From Odiellus spinosus (lineage: Eukaryota; Arthropoda; Arachnida; Opiliones; Phalangiidae): DNA of 64,000 bases. The notes beneath the pieces are model-generated. The model ran no database searches, was not told the DNA's origin, and saw only the letters and a list, made by a program, of their open reading frames with translations. The position numbers were made by a program, and so were the translations under genes. The first letter of the stretch is position 1. The number at the start of each line of letters is the position of its first letter. Below, one piece after another: positions 1-13,340 of this stretch. The stretch covers positions 18,143,024-18,207,023 of the forward strand of contig OY987231.1 of the NCBI GenBank assembly GCA_963920705.1, in the 5' to 3' direction.

Positions 1-334
1 TAAACTACGGTCCTAGTAATTATCTCATTTTTTTTAATAATTATCTCTTCGTGTAATATAATTTGGCACGGAGTTTTTTGGGGTTATTTTTAAACGTGAT
101 ATAAGAGACGACTGCGCGTCGAATATAGATTTTTCTACCACACTTCTATACTTATTAAGAATAAATTAAAGACGTAATGAGTTTTTTATCAATCTTAGCT
201 TCGGCTTGTAACAAAATATATAGCAATTTTAGTAGAAAAAATTTCAGTCCAGCCATTTCAGTTTTCATCGTATCTTTCTTACAAATAGCTTGCAAATAAG
301 CTGGTTATATCATTATTATTTGAAAGAAAACTCT

Positions 335-435
335 ATACGAAGTAAGACTAGATGCTGCTCATGATACGTGTCGAAATTATTAATTGCAATTAATAATTTC
401 GACACGTATGAGCAACATCTCGTCATACTTCGTAT
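335..435. repeat. 101-nt near-perfect palindrome
   Basis: Arms run from ATACGAAGTAAGACTAGATG to its partner ending CTTCGTAT and meet at ATTAATTGCAATTAAT with almost no loop. It could be a tiny foldback element or a hairpin-forming sequence. No clear flanking duplication. Confidence 0.8.
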
Positions 436-614
436 ACTGCACCACTTATTTTTTAAATGAATCTATCAGATAGAAAATATTCAGATTGAAATCATTTTAT
501 TGGGAATTAAGACTGTTAATTACTAGGCACCTATTTAAATAGATAAAGATAACAAAGCCTGGCGTTCATAAGCGTACTCTAACGGCAAACCGTGGCAAAA
601 GTATTAACTAACAG

Positions 615-951
615 CAGAAGCCGATGAAACCCTCCTTAGAAGTCTATTACTCCCGGGTCTTGTCTACCCCTCTCTGTATGGGTTATTCTCAAAAGGCGCG
701 ATTCGTACGCCTCCTAACGGTAGATGTTTTCGGAGCGGGAGCTCGTCGAGCGAATATCTCTAGCAGGCTTGGAGTTCGTCCAAAAAACGTCGTCGTATGT
801 GGAGAGAGAGAATTTCCAATTTTCCGTAGACAGGGGGGATGAAGTAGGACCCCTTCTAACTCGTAAAATTGGGAATTTTACCCATATAGAGAGGAGCGCT
901 ATATGGAACATTGGAGTAGTAGACTTCAAAGGAGGGTTTCATCGGCTTCTG
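615..951 (+). mobile_element. CAGAAG family MITE, copy 1 (subfamily A)
   Basis: Inverted ends CAGAAGCCGATGAAACCC and its complement, about 35 bp well matched, with weaker inverted similarity further in. Flanked by perfect 7-bp direct repeats CTAACAG (608-614, 952-958). Subfamily A carries GGTTATTCTCAAAAGGCG and CTTCTAACTCG inside. No transposase. Confidence 0.92.
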
Positions 952-1956
952 CTAACAGATGTATGCCTTCGGTGTTTGCCTATTTAACTTTTAGGGAATT
1001 ATTAAAATTTTAGCTTATGATATCACGCACCTTATGACACACGTGCTTTAAAGATTTAAACGTGGTATTTTGCGTCAGTTTTTATGGAATAGTCGAAAAT
1101 AGCGCGCAATTTGAGTGGCTGTGTCATTGGTCAACACCTTTTATAACTTTTATATTCAGTCCCTTGGGAAATTGGTTCAAAACGAATCGTGTTACGTTTT
1201 AAAGGGGAGTAGGTATCATTGTTCTTTTTCCCACCTCACCCTTCAATTGACTGCTTGGCCTTGGGTAAAAGAAGTCCCTCTCGCATTTAGAAGGGGGCTT
1301 TTGATTCAACGTACTCGAAACGCGCGAGGCGATCTTTGCTGTCAAACGCGGCGGGTGTAGAACCGAGAAGTGGGGTTCTATCTAATATTGTCCGAGATCG
1401 TGGTGGCGTGCTATATACGAGAGTGTCTTTCACTGTTCTCTCTGGCCGCGGCGTTCTTGATTGAATAGGCCTAACCCCATCAGTCTAAGGGTATCTGGGC
1501 AAACCCATCATTCGGCTGACTTCTTCACGGATAGTTCCGATTGCGGACGAGTTTTCGTGCACCGAAGGGGCGTATCCTATAGTTTCGTTGCTATAGAAAC
1601 ACCCGCCGTCAATGACCATTTGCACCGTAATTGGTTTGCAGACTTGAAAAGTAATTTCGAGATACGTAAACGATATGGTTTTGTTTGGAGAATTTTACCC
1701 GTTTTAAGAATGCATCGAAATACGTCTGTTCTTTTCAATCATTGAACAGTATTCACCCTGGCAAATTTTAAAAGATCTCATATTTTATAGAATATAAGAT
1801 GATATCAATTTGATTTAAACCAATAGACCGATAAAAAAACCCGTGCAGAGTGCTGGGTTTTGATAAAGCTTGAATAGGAGTTTGTAGTGGCAACCTTAGA
1901 AGTTTAGCTCTAGAAGCTTTTCCCATTATGTAATCTTTTCTCGAAATTAATGATAG

Positions 1957-2292
1957 CAGAAGCCGATGAAACCCTCCTTTGAAGTCTATTACTCCCGGGT
2001 CTTGTCTACCCCTCTTTGTATGGGTTAGTTTCAAAAAGCGCGATTCTTACGCCTCCTAGCGGTAGATATTTTCGGAACGCGAGTTCGTCGAGCAAATATC
2101 TCTAGCAGCCTTGGAGTTCGTCAAAAAAAACGTCGTCGTTTGTGGAGAGAGAATTTCCAATTTTCCGTAGACAGGGGGCATGAAGTAGGACCCCTCCGAT
2201 CTCGTAAAATTGTGAATTTTACCCATACAGAGAGGAGCGCTATATGGAACATTAGAATAGTAGACTTCAAATGAGGGTTTCATCGGCTTCTG
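1957..2292 (+). mobile_element. CAGAAG family MITE, copy 2 (subfamily B)
   Basis: Same ends as copy 1. 7-bp duplication ATGATAG (1950-1956, 2293-2299). Subfamily B carries GGTTAGTTTCAAAAAGCG and CTCCGATCTCG inside. The right end has one change (AATGAGGG). Confidence 0.92.
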
Positions 2293-3460
2293 ATGATAGC
2301 GAGTATGTGAAAACGGACAGGTATAAAAGTTTACTTTTATTTACTAAAAAAAACAGTAAAAAACTGCATTTTATGTCACAAAGTGGATCAGAATCTTCTC
2401 AAAATAGGATTATATTTAATATACATATTAAATCCGGTAATTCGACATCCATTTTAATAAGCGTATTTTATATTAATTTTCGAGGCGAGTATAATTTAAA
2501 AAAACTGGATACAAAAATAGTCGTGGCTTTTTTTTTATGATCGCTTTGAGGCTCGAAAAGAAATAAAAAACGCGAGGCAGGCGTGTGATAAACATTATAT
2601 TTCCAAATAGATTTTTGTCTCGGCAGTAATTTAATTTCCACATGCCTCGTGGCGTCAAATTATCAAATGACACGGTTGGACAACTTGAAGATAAAAAAAA
2701 AAATGCCGACTTCTATATACCCTTTTTTCGTTTCTCGGCTAGTTAAGATTCTTTTCAATTACTCTTATGTCCCGAATTTCAGTCTTGTTGGGTGATGACG
2801 GGCCCATAGGGATTACGAGATTCTATTTCTCTTCGTATTTCTCTGTAGTTTGGAAATTACAGTCTAATAAACGCTGTACAAACAGCGGAGCTTCGGGGCT
2901 AGTCGATCGATTGGCGGCATGGCTAGAGTGATAACTATTAATTTCTATGATTATAGCTCTCACGTTCTAACGCGCGTTTTTTTGTCTGGCCACTTACCCT
3001 ACGTTATATCTATCGGTTCTATATTCTCCTCGTATTGAATAATATACTTTTTTATTCGTTTCGCACGAATTTTGTTTCAACGAGGTTGGTTTTTTTACTT
3101 TCAAGGAGTGTTGGTTTTATAAATTTTTCGACGAAACTAAATATATATATCGCTTATTACTTATGAGTTATGACTCTAACCGTGACGTACGTGATACTGG
3201 AGATGAAATATTTTACACTATCTATTTAGAGAGACGTTATTTAGTACTTTTCGGATATTTTTAATTTTGGCGGGAGATTTTTTTTCCCCCGAGTTTTCCC
3301 TGGAGCTTTTACAATACTTTTTGCAAGCCATTATTTTCTTATTTTATCATTTTAATACAGTTCGAAAAATAATTTTTGAATGTTCATATTGTCGAATCTA
3401 TGAAATTTTTGATAAATTTTTCTCTGCGGCTATGGTTTAGACTGAATTTTGCTTAGTACA

Positions 3461-3746
3461 ATAGTCCTGGCCGATTTCCAAAACCGGAAGTCTAGAGAAC
3501 CTCGCGAAAATTTTGGCGGGGAAAACCTTTTGTCACGTGATCGTCCGCCATCTTTTTGTAGTGTGAAAATAGCTACAGACTAACCAACGCCTCCTATACT
3601 TTATCATATAGGAAGCGTTGGACTAACAACTTGAATTTGGTTTGTGGGAAATAAAATTAGAAATAGTCTGGCAACCTGTTACTACAAAAAGATGGCGGCG
3701 CGGCTATGAGACAAGGGTCCATTTCCGGCAAATCGACCAGGACTAT
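3461..3746 (+). mobile_element. Palindromic TA-type MITE, copy 1
   Basis: Ends ATAGTCCTGG and CCAGGACTAT; TA next to GTCC fits a Tc1/mariner-like TA duplication but cannot be separated from the repeat itself. Strong inverted symmetry with an inner hairpin (AACGCCTCCTATACTTT and partner). Contains GATGGCGG twice in inverted orientation and a TCACGTGA. Confidence 0.8.
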
Positions 3747-4951
3747 TATAGTTTCAGGCGAGTTTATTCTTCGTTTTAAATTTTAATATCCCTTAAAACA
3801 ACGAACTTTTTAATTTAATTCGTTGACATAATTAAAATATCGTTTGAAAGAACCAAATGTCATATAGGAATTTGGGCAAGAAAGTGTTCAAAACATGTTT
3901 TTGTTGTTGAATGTTTTAAATGCATACTGAAGGTAATCGTGTGTAATATGCGATAACTTAATTTTTAGATTATTACTGTCTGAAGGAAAAATCAAAAGCC
4001 AATCAGATTAATGTTTATGTCGAATAATCTCTTTGAGATACAATTTTTTTTTACTAAATATCATATTTTACTGTGTAAAAAAAATTTAAATTAAGTTACA
4101 GGGTATTACACTCCATTCTTTTCAGGCTCCAATTAAAATCTGTAAAATATTTATTAACAAACGGTATATATAGTTAAGATCAGTTATTCCGACGATGAAA
4201 ATATCGCTACTGTGCTCGAGGCCGACTGGTATCGACCCCGCGAGAAGGTCAGACGAAGTGACCCTCGCAAATGATCGACTTTCTCCATACCGCCCTTTTT
4301 CGGACACCCCGCGGGCTCTCGGGTTGTGGGAGGAGGTCAGTGCCCATAGATTCTCGACAATTATGATGGGGGAGAATTCTGGAACCGTTTACATAGCCGG
4401 TCATCATCATTATCATTTGGGGCCCCGATGGACAATCGGCCAGGGGAAAAAAGAGCCAAAAATCCAGACGCCCCCTTTCTTTCTCGAAATGACCCTAGTG
4501 TACGTCCCCCTTCCTTTTCCCCATAGCGAGTAGTCAGTCTCGATAGACCAGGAAATTACGATTAAGTCCATCCTTTTCTAGTATTCCAAGTACAACCGCA
4601 TCTCTGACAATCGCGAATGACATCGTGATATTCCCCTTTATCAGTGGCCGTAAATTAAAGTCAAAAGCGACCTCACTCGGTCGAAACAAGTACTTTTTTT
4701 GCTATACCAGAGTAATCGCTGTTTGCTTTTTTTGCCGATGAAATATACGAGGCGTTTGAGAATTAAAAGAAATAGAAGATTGGTGCCCCTAATTTAGATG
4801 TTTTATAGTATACGAAAAAAATGATTGACGTTAATGACGTATTCAGGACTATAGGCTTCGATTCAACTATTTCAGCCCCATGCCGAAGAATGACTTGTAT
4901 TGTTTAAATTTATTCTAATCCCAATGAGTTTGGAATTCATATAAGTATACC

Positions 4952-5287
4952 CAGAAGCCGATGAAACCCTCCTTTGAAGTTTATTACTCCCTGGTCTTGT
5001 CTACCCCTCTCTGTATGGGTTAGTTTCAAAAAGCGCGATTCGTACGCCTCCTAACGGTAGATATTTTCGGAGTGGAAGTTCGTCAAGCGAATATCTCTAG
5101 CAGCCTTGGAGTTCGTTTAAAAATCGACGTCGTTTGTGGAGAGAGAGAATTTAAAATTTTCCGTAGACAGGGGTATGAAGTAGGACCCCTCTGATCTTGT
5201 AAAATTGTGAATTTTACCCATACAGAGAGGAGCGCTATATGGAACATTAGAGTAGTAGACTTCAAAGGAGGGTTTCGTCGGCTTCTG
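4952..5287 (+). mobile_element. CAGAAG family MITE, copy 3 (subfamily B)
   Basis: 7-bp duplication GTATACC (4945-4951, 5288-5294). Several point changes make it one of the more diverged copies, including TTTCGTCGGC in the right end. Confidence 0.92.
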
Positions 5288-5294
5288 GTATACC

Positions 5295-7761
5295 CAAAAT
5301 AAAGTGTTGAAAACTAGTTGGAAAGGAATGCCTTAATTGTGTATTAATCCTTCGCAGGAAGTCCACTTAAACGAGCTCCATTAAACGAGGGCTCTGAAGA
5401 GCTAATTCGAACGCTCGTGTAATGGAGCCCATCGACACATTGTAATCATTTTCTAATGGGACCAAATATATATAACTTATTGTAAACTAAAATCACCCGC
5501 TCGTCCGTCGAACATTAAACGATGCTCGTGGTTTTGTTTGGACTTGTACGGTGAATTTTGGCTTAATCTCATGGCTTTATATGACGTCATCCCCAAAATA
5601 AATATTATTATAAAATAATAAATAAATGGTGATTTGGACATCTTGTTGGATAGAAATTTCACGAGCTATGACGTAGAGAACAATATTTTCTAGCTAAGCC
5701 CATCCCATAATTATGAATTTAACACGGATGAGGAATTTATTTTAGCTAACTCACAAGTCAATGAAATAATTGTGGGAAAGAAAGCTCCGCGCGTGTCTCG
5801 ATGTAATAATGAAACTGATGTTCACTGGGAGTTCGTTTAAAACTATAACCGCTTAATATATCTCACGATATTGTAAATACGCACGCACGAAGAAGCTTAG
5901 GAGCGCGATAAACCGAGATATATTAGTTCACGCTTGAACTAGGATTCGCGCGCGCATTCGTGTAATCTAACGTTGGAGAAATAACCTTTTTTCCACTTTT
6001 ATTGGTCCGTAATTCTGTGTCTTTTCTCCACGAAGGGGCGTGGTCGAGAACCGCGCGATAATTTTTTCGCTCTTCATCTTCCGAAGATCGTTGTTTTGGA
6101 AGAGTGAGCAGCTGCGGGAGAAGAAGCCGCGGCAAAAATATTCTTGGGGTGCTGGGAAAGTGTACTTTACTTAGAGAGCGATGGGAAGGGCGAATATGTG
6201 CCCAGGCTCTCGATTGTCGCCCGAGGTTTCTTCGCGCCATCCCTCTTTAGCAGGTGATAAATTACTCTTTCATCTTTTAGGAATAAAAGTGCTTCGCCAA
6301 AAAGCGGGGGCGCCCCCCGATATACCAGCGCGCCTAGCTTTCGCTACTCGGACAGCATTCTATCATCCCGACGTTCCTTTTTCTCCCACGCCCCAAAATC
6401 ACTTCTGAGCTCGTTATTAACTAATATAGACCTGTCAAGCAGTTAACTCTCCTAGCGTTTTTCCTTCGCTCTCTCTCTACGATTTGCGTTTTCAAGCTAC
6501 GTATTATATTAGGGAAAGGGGTATCGCGCCAAAAAGAGTTTAGAGCTTCTATTGTTTGTTATGAGGAATGTTTAGAATTTGGGGACATTTTTTGATGCTC
6601 TTCAGGGATCATGGCTTTCTGATAGACGTAATAATCTCCAATTAATTGAAATTTTTATTGGGATCTGGATTAACGATCGTCTAGGCCTAATTGAATAACA
6701 TGTCTTGACATATTTGGCAGCCAGTTTGTTCATTTTCAGTGTTTTTATATAAGAAATTATATTGAATATATATTTATATAATTGTGAGGTGTTTTAAATT
6801 TAAGTTTTAGATACCAAATACTAATCTTTGATTCCATATTATTTAAATTTATGAAGTTATATTAACGAGCGTATCCTAAGAAATCCAAGAGAAGTGAAAA
6901 TTTTGGGGTGGGCTACAACCTCTCTAAAGAAGGTCTAACGGCATCACTAGCTATGTGAACGTTTGAAATCTGTATGATGTCAAAATGTGATTTTAATTTG
7001 ATTAACCAGTTTCCTCCTTCATTAATAATACAATTAGTTTCCAAAATGTCAAAACAGACATTTGTCGTTGTCAACTCTCATTGCTATTTTGACATTCATG
7101 AAATTAAATAATGAAGCAAGTTACTTCCATTTGATAAAGTATGCTATGATTATTCCAAAATTATATTAAAAATAAGCCAGAGTACTTGAAAGGTTTACTA
7201 ATTACAAGTGACTTTAAAACAAGTATACATATAACAAAGGTTTACAATATATAAACTTATTATTATGGACAATTTACTTAGCCACTTACCATAAAATTGG
7301 TACTTTCAAGTTTTAACCCATTGGATAATTTTTTGTTTAATATATCGCTACTATAATGATTTTTATTGCAAATCAGCGTTCCGATAATCAAATTTCGATA
7401 GCTAATTTTCGATTTATTCATTTATTAATTTTACCCTTACAAGAAGTTAATCACTGTATATAATTTGGGAGTAGCCTCGGGTTGTATAAGGGGTTAGAAA
7501 GAATTGACGCCTTAAATTGGGCAACGATTTGGCGGGGACCCCTGAAAAGAAGGATAGAAAAATAATTATGAATGATTAAAACCCAAAAAATGTCTCCGAT
7601 TTAATGTCTATCAGCTGGTGGCGAAAAATAACGTGGCACAAAAATCAAAGAGCACCGCACCCCTTATATACTGTATATCTTAACCCCTCGCAATGTGTAA
7701 ATGAGTGCCAGACCATAACAAGAAGTCCCGCGACTCGTATGTTACATCCGAAAACTTATTG
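5295..7761. other. Gene-less DNA
   Basis: No coding region recognised. 5923-6408 is locally GC-richer and open on both strands for about 100 codons with no family resemblance. The remainder is AT-rich spacer. Confidence 0.5.
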
Positions 7762-7768
7762 ATTTTTC

Positions 7769-8187
7769 CAGAGGTATATAATAACCCCCTTCGGGGGGAA
7801 GTATGAAAGGTAGGCAAAATCGACGAACAACAAGTGCCCGGCGTAAATCGTGGCGGATCGACACACCGCTTTACTCCCAAAAAATAGTTACACCATTTTG
7901 AACCTCACTAAATTTTCCCTACGCACACTTCCGGAACTCGCGAGCTGAAGTCAACCTTCGACTCCATTTTAACAGACAGCCTGACTCCTGAGACAGGAAG
8001 TTCTAAAACACAATCGAGCCGTCTTGTTTATACAAAGACCATTTACTAGAGTAGCGACATTGAGAAGTCCAGCGCGAGCTAGTGGCCTAGATAGTCAGCA
8101 GCGGGCTCTTGTTGTTCGTGATTTTTAGCATTGGTAGTATAGGGGCTTTCATACTTCCCCCCCGAAGGGGGCTATTATATACCTCTG
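7769..8187. mobile_element. CAGAGG-ended MITE, 419 bp
   Basis: Ends CAGAGGTATATAATA and complement, extending about 39 bp inward through CCCCCTTCGGGGGG to AAGTATGAAAG. Perfect 7-bp duplication ATTTTTC (7762-7768, 8188-8194). The interior is unrelated to the other families. Single copy here. Confidence 0.88.
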
Positions 8188-8603
8188 ATTTTTCCGATAG
8201 TTCAAAACCAAATGATGTTGCTCTAAACTACGCACTATAGCGCAAGTAAATCATCATGCAAGTTTATAAGACGACATACTGCGGGTGACAATGAAGTGAT
8301 TCCATGGTTTCACCCTAAGTATTCCGAAATTTGTACACAAAGGTGGCCAGGCCCAGTATATTCTTTCAAAAGAGTAAATCAGACTCGAAATCGCGACGGC
8401 CGGGCGAGATAAGCTCCTTCGTTTCACGAGAGAGAGTTGCTTTCCGTCGATACATTTTCACCCCCTTAAACGTCAGTTCGGTGTAATATTAGCCCCGCCT
8501 ACTTAGTTCCAATCTCAACCGCTAGAGAGGGCAATTTCGAATTCCTTATCTCGACCGGGCGAAAGCTCTGACGAAAAAATTTTCAGAACCAGATATATAC
8601 CAA

Positions 8604-8941
8604 CAGAAGTAGATGAAACCCTCCTTTGAAGTCTACTACTCTAATGTTCGATATAGCGCTCCTCTCTGTATGGGTAAAATTCTCAATTTTACGAGATCGG
8701 AGGGGTCCTACTTCATACCCCCCTGTCTACGGAAAATTGGAAATTCTCTCTCTCCACAAACGACGACGTTTTTTGGACGAACTTCGAGGCTGCTAGAGAT
8801 ATTCGATCGACGAACTCCCGCTCCGAAAATATCTACCGTTAGGAGGCGTACGAATCGCGCTTTTTGAAACTAACCCATAGAGAGAGGGGTACACAATACC
8901 AGGGAGTAATAGACTTCAAAGGAGGGTTTCATCGGCTTCTG
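8604..8941 (-). mobile_element. CAGAAG family MITE, copy 4 (subfamily B)
   Basis: Reverse orientation. 7-bp duplication ATACCAA (8597-8603, 8942-8948). The left end reads CAGAAGTAGATG, a two-base change from the consensus. Confidence 0.92.
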
Positions 8942-9932
8942 ATACCAATCATAATATGCCTTGTTGTAAACATGAAGCATGATTTACTCGCGACTATAGT
9001 TAATATAGTTATTTTTATTTTGAAGTTTCTTAAAAACGCGTGGGAATCCAATAATTTAAATTTTGAAAATGTGTAAACCTAAATATATTACTCTAATTAA
9101 TCCATGAAATCGGTAATATAATGCCAATAATAACAATATCAGTAGCTACCCGATTAATATCCCTTGCACTAGATATCTGTAGCTTATCGCGGCGTTAGGA
9201 AAAAAAAAAAGATGTACACGTGATCTGCACATTTAGTTGAAAGACAAATCCCCCGAAGAACCCTCTAATCGTTTCGAAAAAAAAAAAAAAAAAAAAACTT
9301 TGTGTCGTTTTGACTAACGATTATAAAAAGAAATTGAGCTAAGAAAAAAATATATTCTATCACCGGGGATAATTAACACACTCGGGTAGAGAGCATTTAA
9401 GAAATCGCAAGGTGTGGACTTAATATTCCGCGGCAATTTAAAAAGATTGATAAAAATATATATACCCGTAGATTCTTAGTTTTAGTCCGCGTTAAAACGT
9501 GGAACGGGAGGGCCTCTGGGCCTGTTGAGTACCGAAAGATAATCAGTCACGGTTTATAATAACTATTTCACACTTCGGAGGTGTATAAAACGTCCATTTA
9601 TTTCAACCATTGTTAGGGCCAACGACGGAACTTAAGCTGCCCGCCGGCTTCTTGTCGTCACCTGGTGGAGTTTCAAAATGATTCTGTTTACGGCGAATAT
9701 ATATATTTATCAAAATGAACTCCCTTCCACCCAACCTATGCTATATAGAACCGCGTGCTATGGCGTACTTCTTTCCTTAGATTGCCCTCGAGACTTTATA
9801 ACGAGCGGTTATTTATTAAAGTTTTCGTTTTTCTTAACGTTGTTAAAGAACAAGTCTCCTCAACAAAACAAAAAACCAACAATGAATTCTAAAACATTTA
9901 AAGGGGACTAGGGAAGCTGACTAAAATATCAG

Positions 9933-10269
9933 CAGAAGCCGATGAAACCCTCCTTTGAAGTCTACTACTCTAATGTTCCATATAGCGCGCCTCTCTGTAT
10001 GGGTAAAATTCACGATTTTACGAGATCGGAGGGGTCCTACTTCATACCCCCTGTCTACGGAAAATTGGAAATTCTCTCTCTCCGCAAATGACGACGTTTT
10101 TTTGACGAACTCCAAGGCTGCTAGAGATATTCGCTCGACGAACTCCCGCTCCGAAAATATCTACCGTTAGGAGGCGTACAAATCGCGCTTTTTGAAACTA
10201 ACCCATACAGAGCGGGGTAGACAAGACCCGGGTGTAATAGACTTCAAAGGAGGGTTTCATCGGCTTCTG
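9933..10269 (-). mobile_element. CAGAAG family MITE, copy 5 (subfamily B)
   Basis: Reverse orientation, both ends intact. 7-bp duplication ATATCAG (9926-9932, 10270-10276). Confidence 0.92.
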
Positions 10270-13232
10270 ATATCAGGAAAATATCAATGTTTTATTTTGT
10301 CTAAAAATCAGGGGAAAGGGCCCCGAGACTCACACATTGTCTAGGGGTGGCCCAGGTGCCTCTACCTGGCTTAATATGCGCGAGAATCTAATTTTCGCTC
10401 AATAGCTACGAAACCATATGACCATTTTCCCAATTTTTCTCAATCTCAAATTTTCTCCATCTCAATTAAATTTCAAAGCGATTCATTAGCCAATGACCAT
10501 TAAAACCTAGTTGGAAGCCAATTAAATATTCTCGCGCATTCGGAACTAAAGCGTAAATTGAACATAACCAAACCAAGACTGCTTTTTGAGAATGTTCCTT
10601 TAACTTGAATTCAAAGCGGCCATGTGTGAAATCTTTCCCTATTGAGGTTTTAATTAGAAGGTACCTTCGCCGTAAACTTTTTTTTTAATATTTATAACCT
10701 TTTTTGAAAGGGATGGATAATTGTTTTGTCCAAAAAAATTAACAATAGAAAGATTTTCCTTCTGTGTTACAGAAGCGGGTATACATGCTTCGCGATTAAA
10801 TGAGATGGGGTGTGAAAAAAATCCTTAAAAAGTAAGGAGAGTCTGATTGTCTAAATCGCAACTCGTGCTGATGTCTTTACTCACAGACTAACCATATCCA
10901 GTCAGAGATTTAAGAACATTTATACCGAAGGCTACCGCTGAATTAATTACATTGTATATTTTAAATCTGCTAGTTGCCATTATTAATGATTCAATAGTCA
11001 TCCATTCGAATTCCATTAAAGATTTTAAAAAAAGAACTTTCGTTAAACTCGTCTGCTTATATGATGTTGGTCCCTTTTGATATTAATTTTTAAATAAGTT
11101 CTGCTAAATCGTTAAAGTGTAGCGCCTGTAGAAGTGTTCGAACCGCTTCCCTTTGGTGTTTACGGTGAAGCCTAACCTGCACCTTCAATCAAAGTTTTCT
11201 TGCTTTTGTTTTCGCTTTTCCAAGATAAACTTATATGAAATTCATTTAGATTTCGACTTCTCTGACAATTAAAGCTTAATAACGTGGGTTAAACTAAAAG
11301 TTTATATGTTCTTTGGCATCAAATAAACCAATGAAATGCAGCATCAAATAAGTAAATGGCGCTGATCAATCAGCACGGAAGAAATCTCTCAAGGGGTTCT
11401 TAGTAAAATGCAAATTTTTTAGTTTCCTAACCATGTTATTAAGAAACTTTTATGGAGAAATGAGTACAATATCGGCCTTATACTTTATTTAAAATTACAT
11501 AATTAGACTATAAATACTTAAAGGGGAGTTTTTTTTATTAGGTACTGATATAATCTAAATATTATTCATGATTCTTCGAAGAATAGTTTTGATGTACCCC
11601 GATAACTTTTTCACCTCCAATTTTCCAAAATTATTTGAAAATGCGTGTATATACACTGCCGTTCCATTTTGAATGCGAAATCTTTCTTTTGCCCGTTTTC
11701 TACCGACATCACGATGAAAAGAACAACTAGTTTGATTGACAAGCTTTACGGCGGCCGCAAAAATTCGTTTAAACGAACGTCAAAGAGTCGGGGTTCTCTC
11801 TCGATCCCTCGTATAGCCGCGTTTAAGAAGCGCTGTTATCGCAGAAACAGCTTTTACAAAAGAAAGAATCAAACGCTGCCAAAAAAGTGACGAGGTAACC
11901 CCCTGAACATCCACGATATCATGATCGTCGGTGGTGCAAAAGAAATTAGGCCTAACACTTTTTAGCCTCAGCCACAATTCGTTTAGGATCGTGTTCTGCA
12001 ATTGAGAATTGTAAAATCAGTTGATGGATCCACAAAGGAGGGCGACACTCTTGAATTGAAAATAGTTAAGACTTGGGTACTTGCGCATAGGTTACGAGTT
12101 AAAACCGTTCTAATTTGTTATATCGTATTACTTGTACACCGATTTCAGAGATTAACGAAATTAGGAACAGATTTATTTCAGTCTGAGCTCAGCTTTTGAT
12201 GTTAGTATTGTTAAACGCCAGTGTTCGTACTGCTTCACTTTTGATGTTCTCACTCTCAGAGAAAGTATCTATCCACAGATCAAGTTGCTTGGAGCTAACG
12301 TAAATCGAGACTCTTGTGTTGGCAGGATTGACGTTGTTGACTTTTTTTAGGCAGTGAACATGATTCAAGTTATCGTTGGTTTTCGTCCCTTGAATCGTTC
12401 CTAGAATCCTAGCTATTGTTGTATTCTAGATCATTCTACTAACGTCCCCTGCTAAATTCTCTCTTTGGAATTTTCTCCTGAGGACATGGTACCGACATGC
12501 AACTTTACTGTAACTTATTTTGCCAGCAAGAATCCAATCCACACGTAGTCAACGAATTGGTGGAAAGATTATACCCATGTCGATCTTGTTTTAAGTTATT
12601 TCGCATAATATCGAGGCCGCCCGCGGTATCTCCACTCGCAAAATGACCGTTTTTGCCGCTTTTGAAAACCCACCGATGTGGAAGGTCAGGGAAAGGTTAG
12701 TGTTTTTTTTTTGACGAGACGCTTTTGGTGTAAAATAGGGTAGGATCGGTTGACAGGAGGAAGAACTCGCGCGAGTTTGAACGCCTCCGTGTTTATTACA
12801 CACTGAAGATTTTAAAGGGAAAATTTGCTTTCGGAGGAGGTGTATAAACTAGTGAAGGCAAAAATATATAGCCGTCCGAAATCTCGCTAAATTTCCTCGC
12901 GCCCCTAGATTTTGACAAGACCACCGTATATACCTTTTTGTGTTTTGACTATTTTTTTTTTCCTCCTATCGGGAACCCTTTTAGTCGCTTTAACCCTGGG
13001 AATAGTGAGGTTGTTTTTGCAATTTAGCGCTGTTCTTTCAATAATACTTTGAGCTCCAGTTGAGGGAATGCGTCGAATCGGCATCTCCTTAACCTAAATC
13101 TAAAATAACTTTTGAACTTGCCACAAAAATTTCCTTCTACTATACTCTTTTAAAAAGAAAATGGTTTGATTCTGCTTAATCGTTTACTTCAAACTACGTG
13201 AGCGACTTATGCACACAGCCTAGCTTTGACTC

Positions 13233-13340
13233 GAGGGGGCCGACACTCTTGAATTCGCTGTACACTCAAGTTCATTGAGATCAGCTGTGACAGTGTATTG
13301 AGTTGGAACTCTTATGAACTCTTGTTCTATGATCAACGGA
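13233..13340. repeat. Partial relative of the 161-bp MITE
   Basis: CGAGGGGGCCGACACTCTTG followed by AATTCGCTGTACACT matches the left half of the element at 14066. The right end is not present. Confidence 0.55.

Larger units (their letters stand above)
959..4944. other. Gene-less DNA between early MITE copies
   Basis: Apart from MITE copies 2 and the TA-type element at 3461, I see no recognisable gene. Short open frames (1115-1360, 1461-1745, 4195-4533) lack family motifs. The stretch 4195-4540 is more GC-rich than its surroundings and open on both strands, but I recognise nothing in it. Confidence 0.5.

Noticed and set aside
335-435. ACTTCGTAT/ATACGAAGT arms reminiscent of loxP
   Set aside because: The arms are 50 nt with a different centre. 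The shared 9-10 bases are most likely chance.
624-842. Recurrent open frame of about 72 codons (starting MKPSLEVYYS or MKPSFEVYYS) in most CAGAAG MITE copies
   Set aside because: It begins in the inverted end, is open on both strands, shifts frame between copies and matches no transposase. It is a by-product of the repeat.
4195-4533. 112-codon frame, and on the other strand a GGGTCGATACC string like a tRNA B box
   Set aside because: No matching A box or cloverleaf could be drawn, and the peptide has no family resemblance.
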